DNA of 64,000 nucleotides from Bacillus sp. FJAT-22090 (lineage in GTDB: Bacteria; Bacillota; Bacilli; Bacillales_A; Planococcaceae): assembly GCF_007676755.1 (NCBI RefSeq), contig NZ_VEBK01000014.1:1-64000 (forward strand), read 5' to 3'. The notes under the pieces were generated by a model. The model made no database searches, had not been told where the DNA came from, and worked only from the letters and a program-made list of their open reading frames with translations. This document shows, in pieces, positions 1 to 7,045 of the stretch. Made by a program: the position numbers and the translations under genes. Every line of letters begins with the position of its first letter. Position 1 is the stretch's first letter.

Positions 1-48
1 CGGCCAAAAATCTATTTATTTAACACTTGACTTATTTAACATTAAACG

Positions 49-84
49 CTGTGTAAGACACAATTCAGAACGTGTCTTACACAG
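49..84. repeat. Palindromic repeat, copy 1
   Basis: Two perfect 13-base arms, CTGTGTAAGACAC and GTGTCTTACACAG, enclose a short AATTCAGAAC loop. A near-identical copy lies at 1799-1839 and a diverged one at 2663-2716. There is no T-run directly after it, so it does not look like a simple terminator. The rest of the 306 bases before the first gene is AT-rich and shows nothing clear except the ribosome binding site AAGGAGGA at 293-300. Confidence 0.85.
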
Positions 85-306
85 GGATACTTTATATATA
101 CTACATCAAAATACAATCCCCTATTGCTTCTTGTTGCCTAGTATTATATGCTGGGTATAACTTTTATACTATTTTTGAGAAGAAGAAATTACATATATAA
201 TTCATACAATCTAGTTTTTTAATTTTAAAAAACACAATCTTGCATCAAGGTCACGTTTTAAAAATAGTAATATGATAACTTGTTACATAGATAAGGAGGA
301 AATAAA

Positions 307-1704
307 TTGTCAGCAAAGAAATTCAATATACTCTTTTATACATTTATAGCATTTTTACTTCTTTTTTCGACAACGACAACATTAAATGCACAAGCGGCAC
401 AAAAGGTTATGTGGGGAAAAACGGAGCTAAAGCTTGGCCAGATTGGAAAAGTCACAATCTTAGATGATACTCCACTAGTCAGAATCGCGAATAATGGTTC
501 TCTATCAACTATTCGTACCTTGAAAAAAGGGGACGAGTACCGTGTATACAACTTTAAAGGGCAAGAAGGTGGTTTATATGGGATTGGAGGAGAAAGCTTT
601 GTTCAAAAGAGCAAATTAGTGCAATATGAGACGCCATCTAAAGCAAAATTGAATGCATTAATAGGTTTCGAAACGAAAAAAACTTCGAAACTTTCAACTT
701 TAAAAGTAATGGAAAGATGGCAGCCGCTTCCAGATACTATTAAGGCACATCGAAATGACCGAGATGCTCCGCCTGGATCAATTCGCTATTTAGATTATAA
801 AGGTGGTCGCTATTTTAGTTTTGAGCACGATAACAAGGTAAGAATATTTGATATGGAGAAAAATGAGGTCTCTAAAGTTCTTGGAAATGATTTGCATATG
901 TCAATAGGGGGTAACATTGTTGTCTGGTCATCTGACAGTCGAAAGACAATTACCTTATATGATTTGACTACAAAGAAACAGAAAAAAGTGGACGCTCCTG
1001 ACAATGGTTTTATTTATCGATTGAGTGTAAAACCAGATGGAAAGTTTATCGCTATTTCTATCTATTATGAAGATAGAAGTCCAAAGAAAAAACGTAAATA
1101 TCTTTACGATGTAGAAAAAAATAAAATGATACCTCTCTATGAAGATTCCCAGATAGATTCATTAAATCCATGGAGCGGGGATGAATTAATATATCAAGGC
1201 ATTTCGGATTTTGAAGAAGAAACGAATAAAATTGGTATTAAAATAATTATTGATGGGAAAATGGTAGATACAAGTAAAAATAAAGTTGTAAGATTTTTTG
1301 CTTATAACGTGAAGACAGGAAAACACCGAATATTAGAAAATATGAAAAGTCCGATTAACTTTCAAGTGGCAGGAGATTGGATCGTCTATGAATCTGATGG
1401 TGTGTATTTATACAATATGAAAACAGGTGAAACAAAAACGGTTATAAAAAGAGCATTTACTGGAGAAAGTCAAATTGCTAATGTATTTTTTCCTACTACT
1501 AATGGAGAAAGCGTAGTTTATACAAGAATAGGCCAATATATGAAATACGATATTGCTACAGGAAAAACGACGCAATTGTTCAATTTACCAGATCCACCAG
1601 TACATGAATCGGATTATGAGTTTAGCGTAAGAAAAAGCTTACTTGTAGAAGACTTACTATTTTTATACGGAAACAATATTGAAACGACAATTGTAAAGTT
1701 TTGA
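307..1704 (+). CDS. Secreted protein with SH3-like module and beta-propeller-like repeats
   Basis: The gene starts with TTG six bases after the strong site AAGGAGGA. Residues 1-31 form a signal peptide (basic MSAKK start, hydrophobic core, end near NAQAAQ). Residues about 33-115 are an SH3-like module (WGKTELKLGQIGKVTI, then LKKGDEYRVY) ending in YETPSK. The same module closes the lectin-like protein at 7046-10609, so the two share a domain. The rest (about 150-465) has repeated strands such as VRIFDMEKN, ITLYDLTTKK and KYLYDVEKN, which look like propeller blades of the TolB/YncE kind. No catalytic residues were recognised. The protein is probably exported and wall-associated; its ligand is unknown. 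The gene stands alone, bracketed by two palindrome copies, and ends in a good terminator. Alternatives within the secreted propeller group cannot be separated by eye. Confidence 0.8.
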   Translation: MSAKKFNILFYTFIAFLLLFSTTTTLNAQAAQKVMWGKTELKLGQIGKVTILDDTPLVRIANNGSLSTIRTLKKGDEYRVYNFKGQEGGLYGIGGESFVQKSKLVQYETPSKAKLNALIGFETKKTSKLSTLKVMERWQPLPDTIKAHRNDRDAPPGSIRYLDYKGGRYFSFEHDNKVRIFDMEKNEVSKVLGNDLHMSIGGNIVVWSSDSRKTITLYDLTTKKQKKVDAPDNGFIYRLSVKPDGKFIAISIYYEDRSPKKKRKYLYDVEKNKMIPLYEDSQIDSLNPWSGDELIYQGISDFEEETNKIGIKIIIDGKMVDTSKNKVVRFFAYNVKTGKHRILENMKSPINFQVAGDWIVYESDGVYLYNMKTGETKTVIKRAFTGESQIANVFFPTTNGESVVYTRIGQYMKYDIATGKTTQLFNLPDPPVHESDYEFSVRKSLLVEDLLFLYGNNIETTIVKF

Positions 1705-1750
1705 AATAGGGTGTCAGGTGGAGTGGACGAGCCTAGACTAAAGAAAAAAG

Positions 1751-1792
1751 AAAGGAAAAAGAATTGCTTTGGCAATACTCTTTTCCTTTTTT
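1751..1792 (+). terminator. Rho-independent terminator
   Basis: An AAAGGAAAAAGAATTGC arm (1751-1767) pairs with GCAATACTCTTTTCCTTT (1772-1789), with one small mismatch, and runs into a short T stretch. It closes the 307-1704 gene. Confidence 0.8.
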
Positions 1793-1798
1793 AAAGTT

Positions 1799-1839
1799 CC
1801 CTGTGTAAGACACAATTCAGAATAGTGTCTTACACAGGG
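1799..1839. repeat. Palindromic repeat, copy 2
   Basis: Perfect 15-base arms CCCTGTGTAAGACAC and GTGTCTTACACAGGG surround an 11-base loop AATTCAGAATA. The core matches copy 1 at 49-84 almost base for base. It lies after the terminator, so it is not needed to end transcription of 307-1704. Confidence 0.88.
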
Positions 1840-1872
1840 ACCTAGCAACAACAAAAAAACACCCTAAATGGG

Positions 1873-2290
1873 TCACTCTGTGCATTCAATTATTTCATGG
1901 CCTTCTTCCCAAGGATTAGTATCGATTGAAAGATAATATAAGAGCATTTCGTTTTTGCCTTGCGTATTATGTTTAGAAGCTACTACAAACCGCGATGGAT
2001 TAGATTTGTACTCATAATAGGATGGATGTATAGTTTTGCTCTCACCAATTTATTGGCTTGTATATATATCACCGTACTTTGGAATACTGTCATGTTTGTA
2101 TACTTCCGCGTATTCGAATATTGCGTCATCAGGCATAAATAAGTGTTTGTAAGTTTCTTTTTCCTCCGATGTCTCGGGATAATCTATATATTCCCTATTT
2201 TTCACACTTTGGTTTATTACAATATTAGTCACTACTTTATTGGTGGTGCTTGTAATGTCTGTTGATACTTTTTCGTTTGAGAATGCCAGC
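1873..2290 (-). pseudogene. Decayed gene for a probable secreted protein (C-terminal part, internal stop)
   Basis: Read on the minus strand, a coding-like frame runs from about 2290 to 2053 (ending KYGDIYTSQ), meets a TAA at 2050-2052, then continues in the same frame for 59 sense codons (IGESKTIHPSYYEYK through NPWEEGHEIIECTE) to a TGA at 1873-1875. Both halves have normal protein composition, so this reads as one gene cut by a nonsense mutation. Its 5' end is lost where it meets the transposase scrap. I do not recognise the family. The plus-strand frame at 1960-2142 is a shadow of it. Confidence 0.55.
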
Positions 2291-2335
2291 CTTGAACGGA
2301 ATGAAGGATGACTTCTTCTCCTTGGTGCTGGCACG

Positions 2336-2529
2336 GAACAGCTTCCGTCTAACATATTTCCCTACAAGTTGGCAGACTGGATGATTCATGACTTTATATG
2401 CGATGATTTTACCATTACATAAATCTAGAATAGGTGACAAATAACGTTTTTCTCCAAAGAGATGGAATTCAGTCACGTCACTTGCCCATTTTTGATTCAT
2501 TTTCTCTGCCTTAAAATTACATTAGAAGT
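2336..2529 (-). mobile_element. IS3-family (IS150-type) transposase fragment
   Basis: On the minus strand the frame reads NFKAEKMNQKWASDVTEF, then LFGEKRYLSPILDLCNG and KIIAYKVMNHPV. This is the start of the rve integrase core of IS3-family OrfB proteins, including the first catalytic Asp in the SDVTEF motif. Only about 60 residues remain: a stop lies upstream near 2530 and similarity ends near 2336, where the neighbouring pseudogene frame begins. The other catalytic residues (second Asp, Glu) and both terminal inverted repeats are absent, so the element is dead. Confidence 0.75.
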
Positions 2530-2662
2530 GATTTTCCCGACGTTTCCTTTATAAGAGAAGAGCGATACTTCTAAAGCGATTCTGACAATAAGGATTGAGA
2601 AAGCCAGGTTGTGAGAAGGAGGAAGTCTCTTGATCGAGAAATCGATTGGGGGGCTTTTTTAT

Positions 2663-2716
2663 GTCCCAGCAGGATACAGTTCAGAATAATGTCTGAATTG
2701 TATCTTGCACAGGGAC
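2663..2716. repeat. Palindromic repeat, diverged copy 3
   Basis: GTCCC at 2663 and GGGAC at 2712 bound an imperfect inverted repeat with inner arms GATACAGTTCAGA and TCTGAATTGTATC. The centre TTCAGAATAATGTCT matches the centre of copies 1 and 2. It lies in the leader of the sensor kinase gene, which argues against kinase translation starting upstream of it. Confidence 0.7.
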
Positions 2717-2811
2717 AAAAGAACCAAAACAATATAAAAAAACATTGTATAAACCGACATTTCCACATACAATCAACATATCAAATAATTAATATAAGGA
2801 AACAAAAAAGC

Positions 2812-5800
2812 ATGAAAAAAAACTTTATCAAAATCGTTGCCATCATAGGAATTTTATTCATAAGTGGATTTGCCCTGAATTCTATCTTAGTGAAAGATAA
2901 AAATGTTTCCCCAAAAGCAATAGATGGTGTTTTAGATTTACGTAATTACGACTTTAATGGAAACGAACCAGTTGAAATGAATGGGAAGTGGGAGTTTGTT
3001 CCTAATAAGCTAGTAGACTCTTCTACATTTGATAGGCAACCATCCTATCTTGTTCCAGTTCCATCACTCTGGACTCACTACGAATGGGATGGTGAACAAG
3101 TACCCAAATATACTAGTGGAACCTATCGCCTAAGAATCCTGTTAAGTGATTCGCCCGAAGTGTTAGGGATAAAAACAACTAATATTCGTATGTCGAATGC
3201 CGTTTATATAGATGGAAAACTGTTAGGTAAAAGCGGAAATCCTGCAGAAGACTCTTCTTATACACCTCATAATACCCCGTTTGTTTCTTACTTTTCCCCC
3301 AACGGGAATGAGATAGAGTTGATTGTACAGGTTGCGAATTTTGACTACGCATCGGGTGGGGGGATTTTGGGCTCTATCCTAATAGGGGATCAAGATAGTA
3401 TAGGGAAACTACGTGAAAGTTCCCTTGCATATGATTGGATAACTATTGCCGCTTTTTCAACCATGTTTGTTTACTTTTTAGGCTCTTATCTACACGCAAG
3501 GATAGGTCCAGAACAGCTTTTCTTTTCTCTATTTTGTTTCGTGAATGTGTTGTATGCAGTTTCTCATGGAGAAAAGGTATTGATGGGGCTGTTACCTTCC
3601 ATTTCTTATGCGGTTTTTGAAAGAATTCAATCATTATCAAGTATTTGGATAGGTTTGTTTATGTTATGTTTTTTTGCAATATCTTTAAAACCTTTTGCTC
3701 ATAAAAGAATAGTGAAGTTTTTGTATTTGCTAAGTATCTTGCTGACTATTTCAGCCCTTTTGCCAGTAAAGATTAACTCTAGCCTACAAATCTACTATTC
3801 ACTTTATATATTTATTATTTTAGTATATATCATTTATTTACAAAGTATTGCAATATCCAAAAAGGCAGTGGGTGCTTCTTATCTAATCTTTAGCAGCTTC
3901 ACCATCTTTATTTATTTTACTATAGGAACGTTAAATGTTTCGGCAAATTATGCGCTTAATTCATTGCCACCTTTATTTCCTTTTATTTGTTTAACGATGC
4001 TTTCGCTTTACATTTCCCATCGTTTCATGGATTCATTCCTGAAAAAAGAAGAGTTGTCCAAAGCGCTTCTACGTGTGGATAAGCTGAAGGATGGGTTTCT
4101 TGCAAAGACTTCTCATGAATTTCGAACCCCTTTGCATGGAATTATAGCTATCTCTCAATCGATGCTAGAAAACAGAAAGTCTTCTTTGACAGTGGATGAG
4201 GAAGAGAAGATGGGGTTAATCGTAGGCACTGCCCAGCGTTTGTCTAATCTTGTCAATGATATTTTGGATTTTTCGAAGTTGAAGGAAGGGGATTTGCGTG
4301 TCCGTATTACTTCCGTGGATTTGTTTGCTATTACACATGTCGTAGTTGAGACTTTCGCTTATATGATAGACAAGGATGTGGAGGTCGTTAATCATATCCA
4401 GCGGGGGCAGTTTGTATTAGCTGACGAGGAAAGACTGCGACAAATATTATATAACTTAATTGATAACGCGGTTAAATATACTGTTCGAGGGAAAGTAGAG
4501 ATTAAGTGCTTCGAACACGGAGGAAATTTAGTAATAGAAGTTAGTGATACAGGTATTGGAATTGCTCCAGAGAATTTAAAAACCGTATTCGAGCCTTTTC
4601 GACAGTACAGCAATTCAATTGGAGGAACAGGCCTTGGTTTAAGTGTTACAAGAGAGCTTGTTCAGATTCAGGGTGGGACCATCACTGTAGAATCGGTCGT
4701 TCATAAAGGAACCACTTTTACAGTTTCGCTTCCGAAAGCAATGAAATTTAACGAATCTACACAGCAACCATTTACTCTTCCACTACCTTATATGATTGAA
4801 AATAAGGATCGGAAAAAAATCATTATTGCAGATGATGATCATGTGAATTTGAAAGTTTTGATAGATACGCTTATGACAGAGAACTATTTCATCATTGCAG
4901 TCGATAGTGGAAAAGCGGTTCTGGAGCAGGTGAAAAAACATCCCGATGTGGATCTTGTCATCTTAGATATTATGATGCCAGGGCTTTCTGGGTATGAAGT
5001 ATGTCAACAATTGAGGAGGTCTTATCTACCTTCTGAGCTTCCTGTTTTAATGCTGACAGCGGCTGTTCGTCCAGAAGATATGATTGCAGCGTTCCGATCC
5101 GGTGCGAATGATTTTCTACACAAACCATTAGATACATCGGAGTTAAAAACGAGAATAAGAAATTTACTTCTAATGAAAGAATCGTCCGAAAACGCTGTGA
5201 AAATGGAGGTAGCTTTTTTACAGGCGCAAATCAAACCGCATTTTATATTTAATGTGTTAAATTCAATACTGTCACTCAGTTATATAGATTTGGATAAGGC
5301 GCGTGTCATGATTACGGATTTTGCAAACTTTATGAGAGGCAGCTTCTCCTTTGAAAATACGCATAGTCTTGTACCATTAGAGAAGGAACTGTCCTTGATT
5401 CAATCATACGTAAATATACAACGTACTAGGTTTCCAAAGCGGTTAGTATGGGAAATACAAATGGAAGAGCCATTTCATTGTCTTATACCCCCATTACTAT
5501 TGCAGCCTATTGTGGAGAATGCAATCGTTCATGGTCTTAAAACGAAGGAAGGCCAAGGAACTGTGAAGCTTAACGTAAGAAGGGAAAATGAAATGATTGT
5601 TTTCCAAATAAAGGATAATGGAGCTGGGATATCAGAGCAACGGTTAAAAGAAATTTGGAATAAAGAAAAGAATAATGGACAAGGTGTAGGGCTACAAAAT
5701 ATTGAAAAACGACTGAAGTATTATGAAGATGCTTCTATTCATATTAATAGCGAGGAAAATAGAGGAACAATAGTGGAAGTAATATTTCCATTCATACACA

Positions 5801-5820
5801 TTGAAAAGGAGGGACATTAA
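2812..5820 (+). CDS. Hybrid sensor kinase with two kinase modules (7TMR-DISM type)
   Basis: I chose the ATG at 2812, which has AAGGA upstream and begins MKKNFIKIVAIIGILF, a membrane anchor. The open frame reaches back to 2611 but would include the palindrome. Order over 1002 residues: signal/TM (1-25); an extracellular galactose-binding-like jelly roll (about 35-190, GKWEF, GTYRLRI, VYIDGKLLGKSGNP); seven membrane helices (about 205-405); HisKA with SHEFRTPLHG (His435); HATPase (LIDNAVKY, DTGIGI, GTGLGL); a receiver domain (669-785, Asp719 in LDIMMPG); and a second, LytS-type kinase (QIKPHFIFN, His810) with its own ATPase (IVENAIVHGL, DNGAGI). The sensor probably binds a sugar or wall fragment. 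The regulator gene begins directly after its stop codon. A full-length paralogue lies at 58539-61640. Confidence 0.9.
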   Translation: MKKNFIKIVAIIGILFISGFALNSILVKDKNVSPKAIDGVLDLRNYDFNGNEPVEMNGKWEFVPNKLVDSSTFDRQPSYLVPVPSLWTHYEWDGEQVPKYTSGTYRLRILLSDSPEVLGIKTTNIRMSNAVYIDGKLLGKSGNPAEDSSYTPHNTPFVSYFSPNGNEIELIVQVANFDYASGGGILGSILIGDQDSIGKLRESSLAYDWITIAAFSTMFVYFLGSYLHARIGPEQLFFSLFCFVNVLYAVSHGEKVLMGLLPSISYAVFERIQSLSSIWIGLFMLCFFAISLKPFAHKRIVKFLYLLSILLTISALLPVKINSSLQIYYSLYIFIILVYIIYLQSIAISKKAVGASYLIFSSFTIFIYFTIGTLNVSANYALNSLPPLFPFICLTMLSLYISHRFMDSFLKKEELSKALLRVDKLKDGFLAKTSHEFRTPLHGIIAISQSMLENRKSSLTVDEEEKMGLIVGTAQRLSNLVNDILDFSKLKEGDLRVRITSVDLFAITHVVVETFAYMIDKDVEVVNHIQRGQFVLADEERLRQILYNLIDNAVKYTVRGKVEIKCFEHGGNLVIEVSDTGIGIAPENLKTVFEPFRQYSNSIGGTGLGLSVTRELVQIQGGTITVESVVHKGTTFTVSLPKAMKFNESTQQPFTLPLPYMIENKDRKKIIIADDDHVNLKVLIDTLMTENYFIIAVDSGKAVLEQVKKHPDVDLVILDIMMPGLSGYEVCQQLRRSYLPSELPVLMLTAAVRPEDMIAAFRSGANDFLHKPLDTSELKTRIRNLLLMKESSENAVKMEVAFLQAQIKPHFIFNVLNSILSLSYIDLDKARVMITDFANFMRGSFSFENTHSLVPLEKELSLIQSYVNIQRTRFPKRLVWEIQMEEPFHCLIPPLLLQPIVENAIVHGLKTKEGQGTVKLNVRRENEMIVFQIKDNGAGISEQRLKEIWNKEKNNGQGVGLQNIEKRLKYYEDASIHINSEENRGTIVEVIFPFIHIEKEGH

Positions 5821-6906
5821 ATGTTAAAAGCTGTATTGGTTGATGACGAACTGTTGGCCCTCGAGTTATTAGAAGCAATGCTAAAGGAAATTGGAGGAAT
5901 CGAAATTATAGGCAAGTTTTCTAACCCACTAGAAGGATTAGAAAACTTGTCTGCTCTTCAACCTGATATCCTATTTCTTGATATAGAAATGAAAGAAATG
6001 AACGGTATAAAACTAGCAGAAAAAATCGAATCATTGGATGCTCAAATGGATATCGTATTCGTTACAGCGTACAATGAATATGCACTAGAAGCGTTTAATG
6101 TCGATGCTGTGGGCTATATTTTAAAACCGATTGAAAAGAGTCGCCTAGAAAAAACCGTGAAACGAATACAACGGCATAGACAACCTGTTTCTTCACCTCA
6201 ACACGAGCCATCTTTAAAAGCAAGTCTTCTTGGAAGCTTCCGACTACTTGATCCCCAACAGGAACCTATCAAATGGCGAACGAAAAAGGTAAAAGAGTTC
6301 TGTGCCTATCTCATCCATCAAAACAAACCTGTACACAGAGAAAAAATTATGGAAGAGCTTTGGTCTGAAAAAACTATAGATAAGGCATCCGTAGCATTAC
6401 ACACAAGTGTATATCATTTACGAAAAGAACTAAAAAATCATGGATATCATGATTCCGTCAAGTATGTAGATGAGCGCTATTCCTTATCGATAGAGATTAA
6501 TAGTGATGTGCAGGTCATAAAAAAAATAGTAAACCAAACACAAGTTGCAACAGAAGAAGCAAAAAAGCTGATAGATTTATATAAGAATCATTACTTAGCC
6601 GAAGAATATTATGACTGGGCAATGGAAGAACGAGAGCAGTTGCAAAAAAGAGTTGCCCAGTTTTTAGAGAAATTCGTTGAACAGTATTTTATGGAAACAG
6701 AGAGTTTATTGAAAGAAGCGATTGAAAAGCTAATAGAGATGGATCCTTGGGAAGAACGATATACAAAGCTGTTAGTTCAATATTATATTCAACAAGGAAA
6801 CAACCGGGCTGCACTAGAAGTTTATAATAAGTATAAGCTTACTCTTTGGAAACAATTAGGGATAAAGCCACAGGAAGAACTAATAAATTTAATGAAAAGC
6901 ATATAA
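5821..6906 (+). CDS. Response regulator, receiver + winged helix + BTAD
   Basis: The receiver domain (residues 1-120) has Asp8/Asp9, phosphoacceptor Asp54 in LFLDIEM, a Thr in FVTAYNEYA and the conserved Lys in YILKP. A winged helix follows (about 130-215, SLLGSFRLLD, WRTKKVKEFCAYL, SVYHLRKEL), then a BTAD/TPR-like helical domain (about 225-361, NHYLAEEYYDWAMEEREQL, LGIKPQEEL). This is a SARP-like output stage behind a receiver. The ATG follows the kinase stop codon with no gap and its ribosome site AGGAGGG lies in the kinase 3' end, so the two are translationally coupled. The likely target is the promoter at 6971-7003 in front of the lectin-like gene. Its paralogue is at 61621-62727. Confidence 0.9.
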   Translation: MLKAVLVDDELLALELLEAMLKEIGGIEIIGKFSNPLEGLENLSALQPDILFLDIEMKEMNGIKLAEKIESLDAQMDIVFVTAYNEYALEAFNVDAVGYILKPIEKSRLEKTVKRIQRHRQPVSSPQHEPSLKASLLGSFRLLDPQQEPIKWRTKKVKEFCAYLIHQNKPVHREKIMEELWSEKTIDKASVALHTSVYHLRKELKNHGYHDSVKYVDERYSLSIEINSDVQVIKKIVNQTQVATEEAKKLIDLYKNHYLAEEYYDWAMEEREQLQKRVAQFLEKFVEQYFMETESLLKEAIEKLIEMDPWEERYTKLLVQYYIQQGNNRAALEVYNKYKLTLWKQLGIKPQEELINLMKSI

Positions 6907-6914
6907 AAATGACT

Positions 6915-6952
6915 AAATCCACCTCGATTTTATCGATAAGGTGGATTTTTTG
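6915..6952 (+). terminator. Rho-independent terminator
   Basis: Arms AAATCCACC (6915-6923) and GGTGGATTT (6940-6948), with an inner CGAT/ATCG pair, run into a T-run. It ends the two-component operon. Confidence 0.85.
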
Positions 6953-6970
6953 TCGTTTTTTGTAAGCGTT

Positions 6971-7003
6971 GTTCAGAAAATGTCTAGACTAAAGTGCTAA
7001 AAT
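6971..7003 (+). promoter_or_regulatory. Candidate BTAD-regulator-controlled promoter
   Basis: GTTCAG (6971-6976) and GTCTAG (6982-6987) are imperfect direct repeats 11 bp apart. Ten bases further on is the -10-like TAAAAT (6998-7003), preceded by an extended TGC. No good -35 box is present, as expected for an activated promoter. The same arrangement occurs at 62774-62807 after the paralogous regulator. Direct repeats with 11-bp spacing next to the -10 box are the known site type of SARP regulators; the link to this regulator is inference. Confidence 0.5.
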
Positions 7004-7045
7004 AATTAAATAGCACTATTATAAAAAGACTAGGAGGAATATCAA

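Noticed and set aside
2611-2811. N-terminal extension of the first sensor kinase.
   Set aside because: It would translate through the palindrome at 2663-2716; the ATG at 2812 has a ribosome site and a normal membrane-anchor start.
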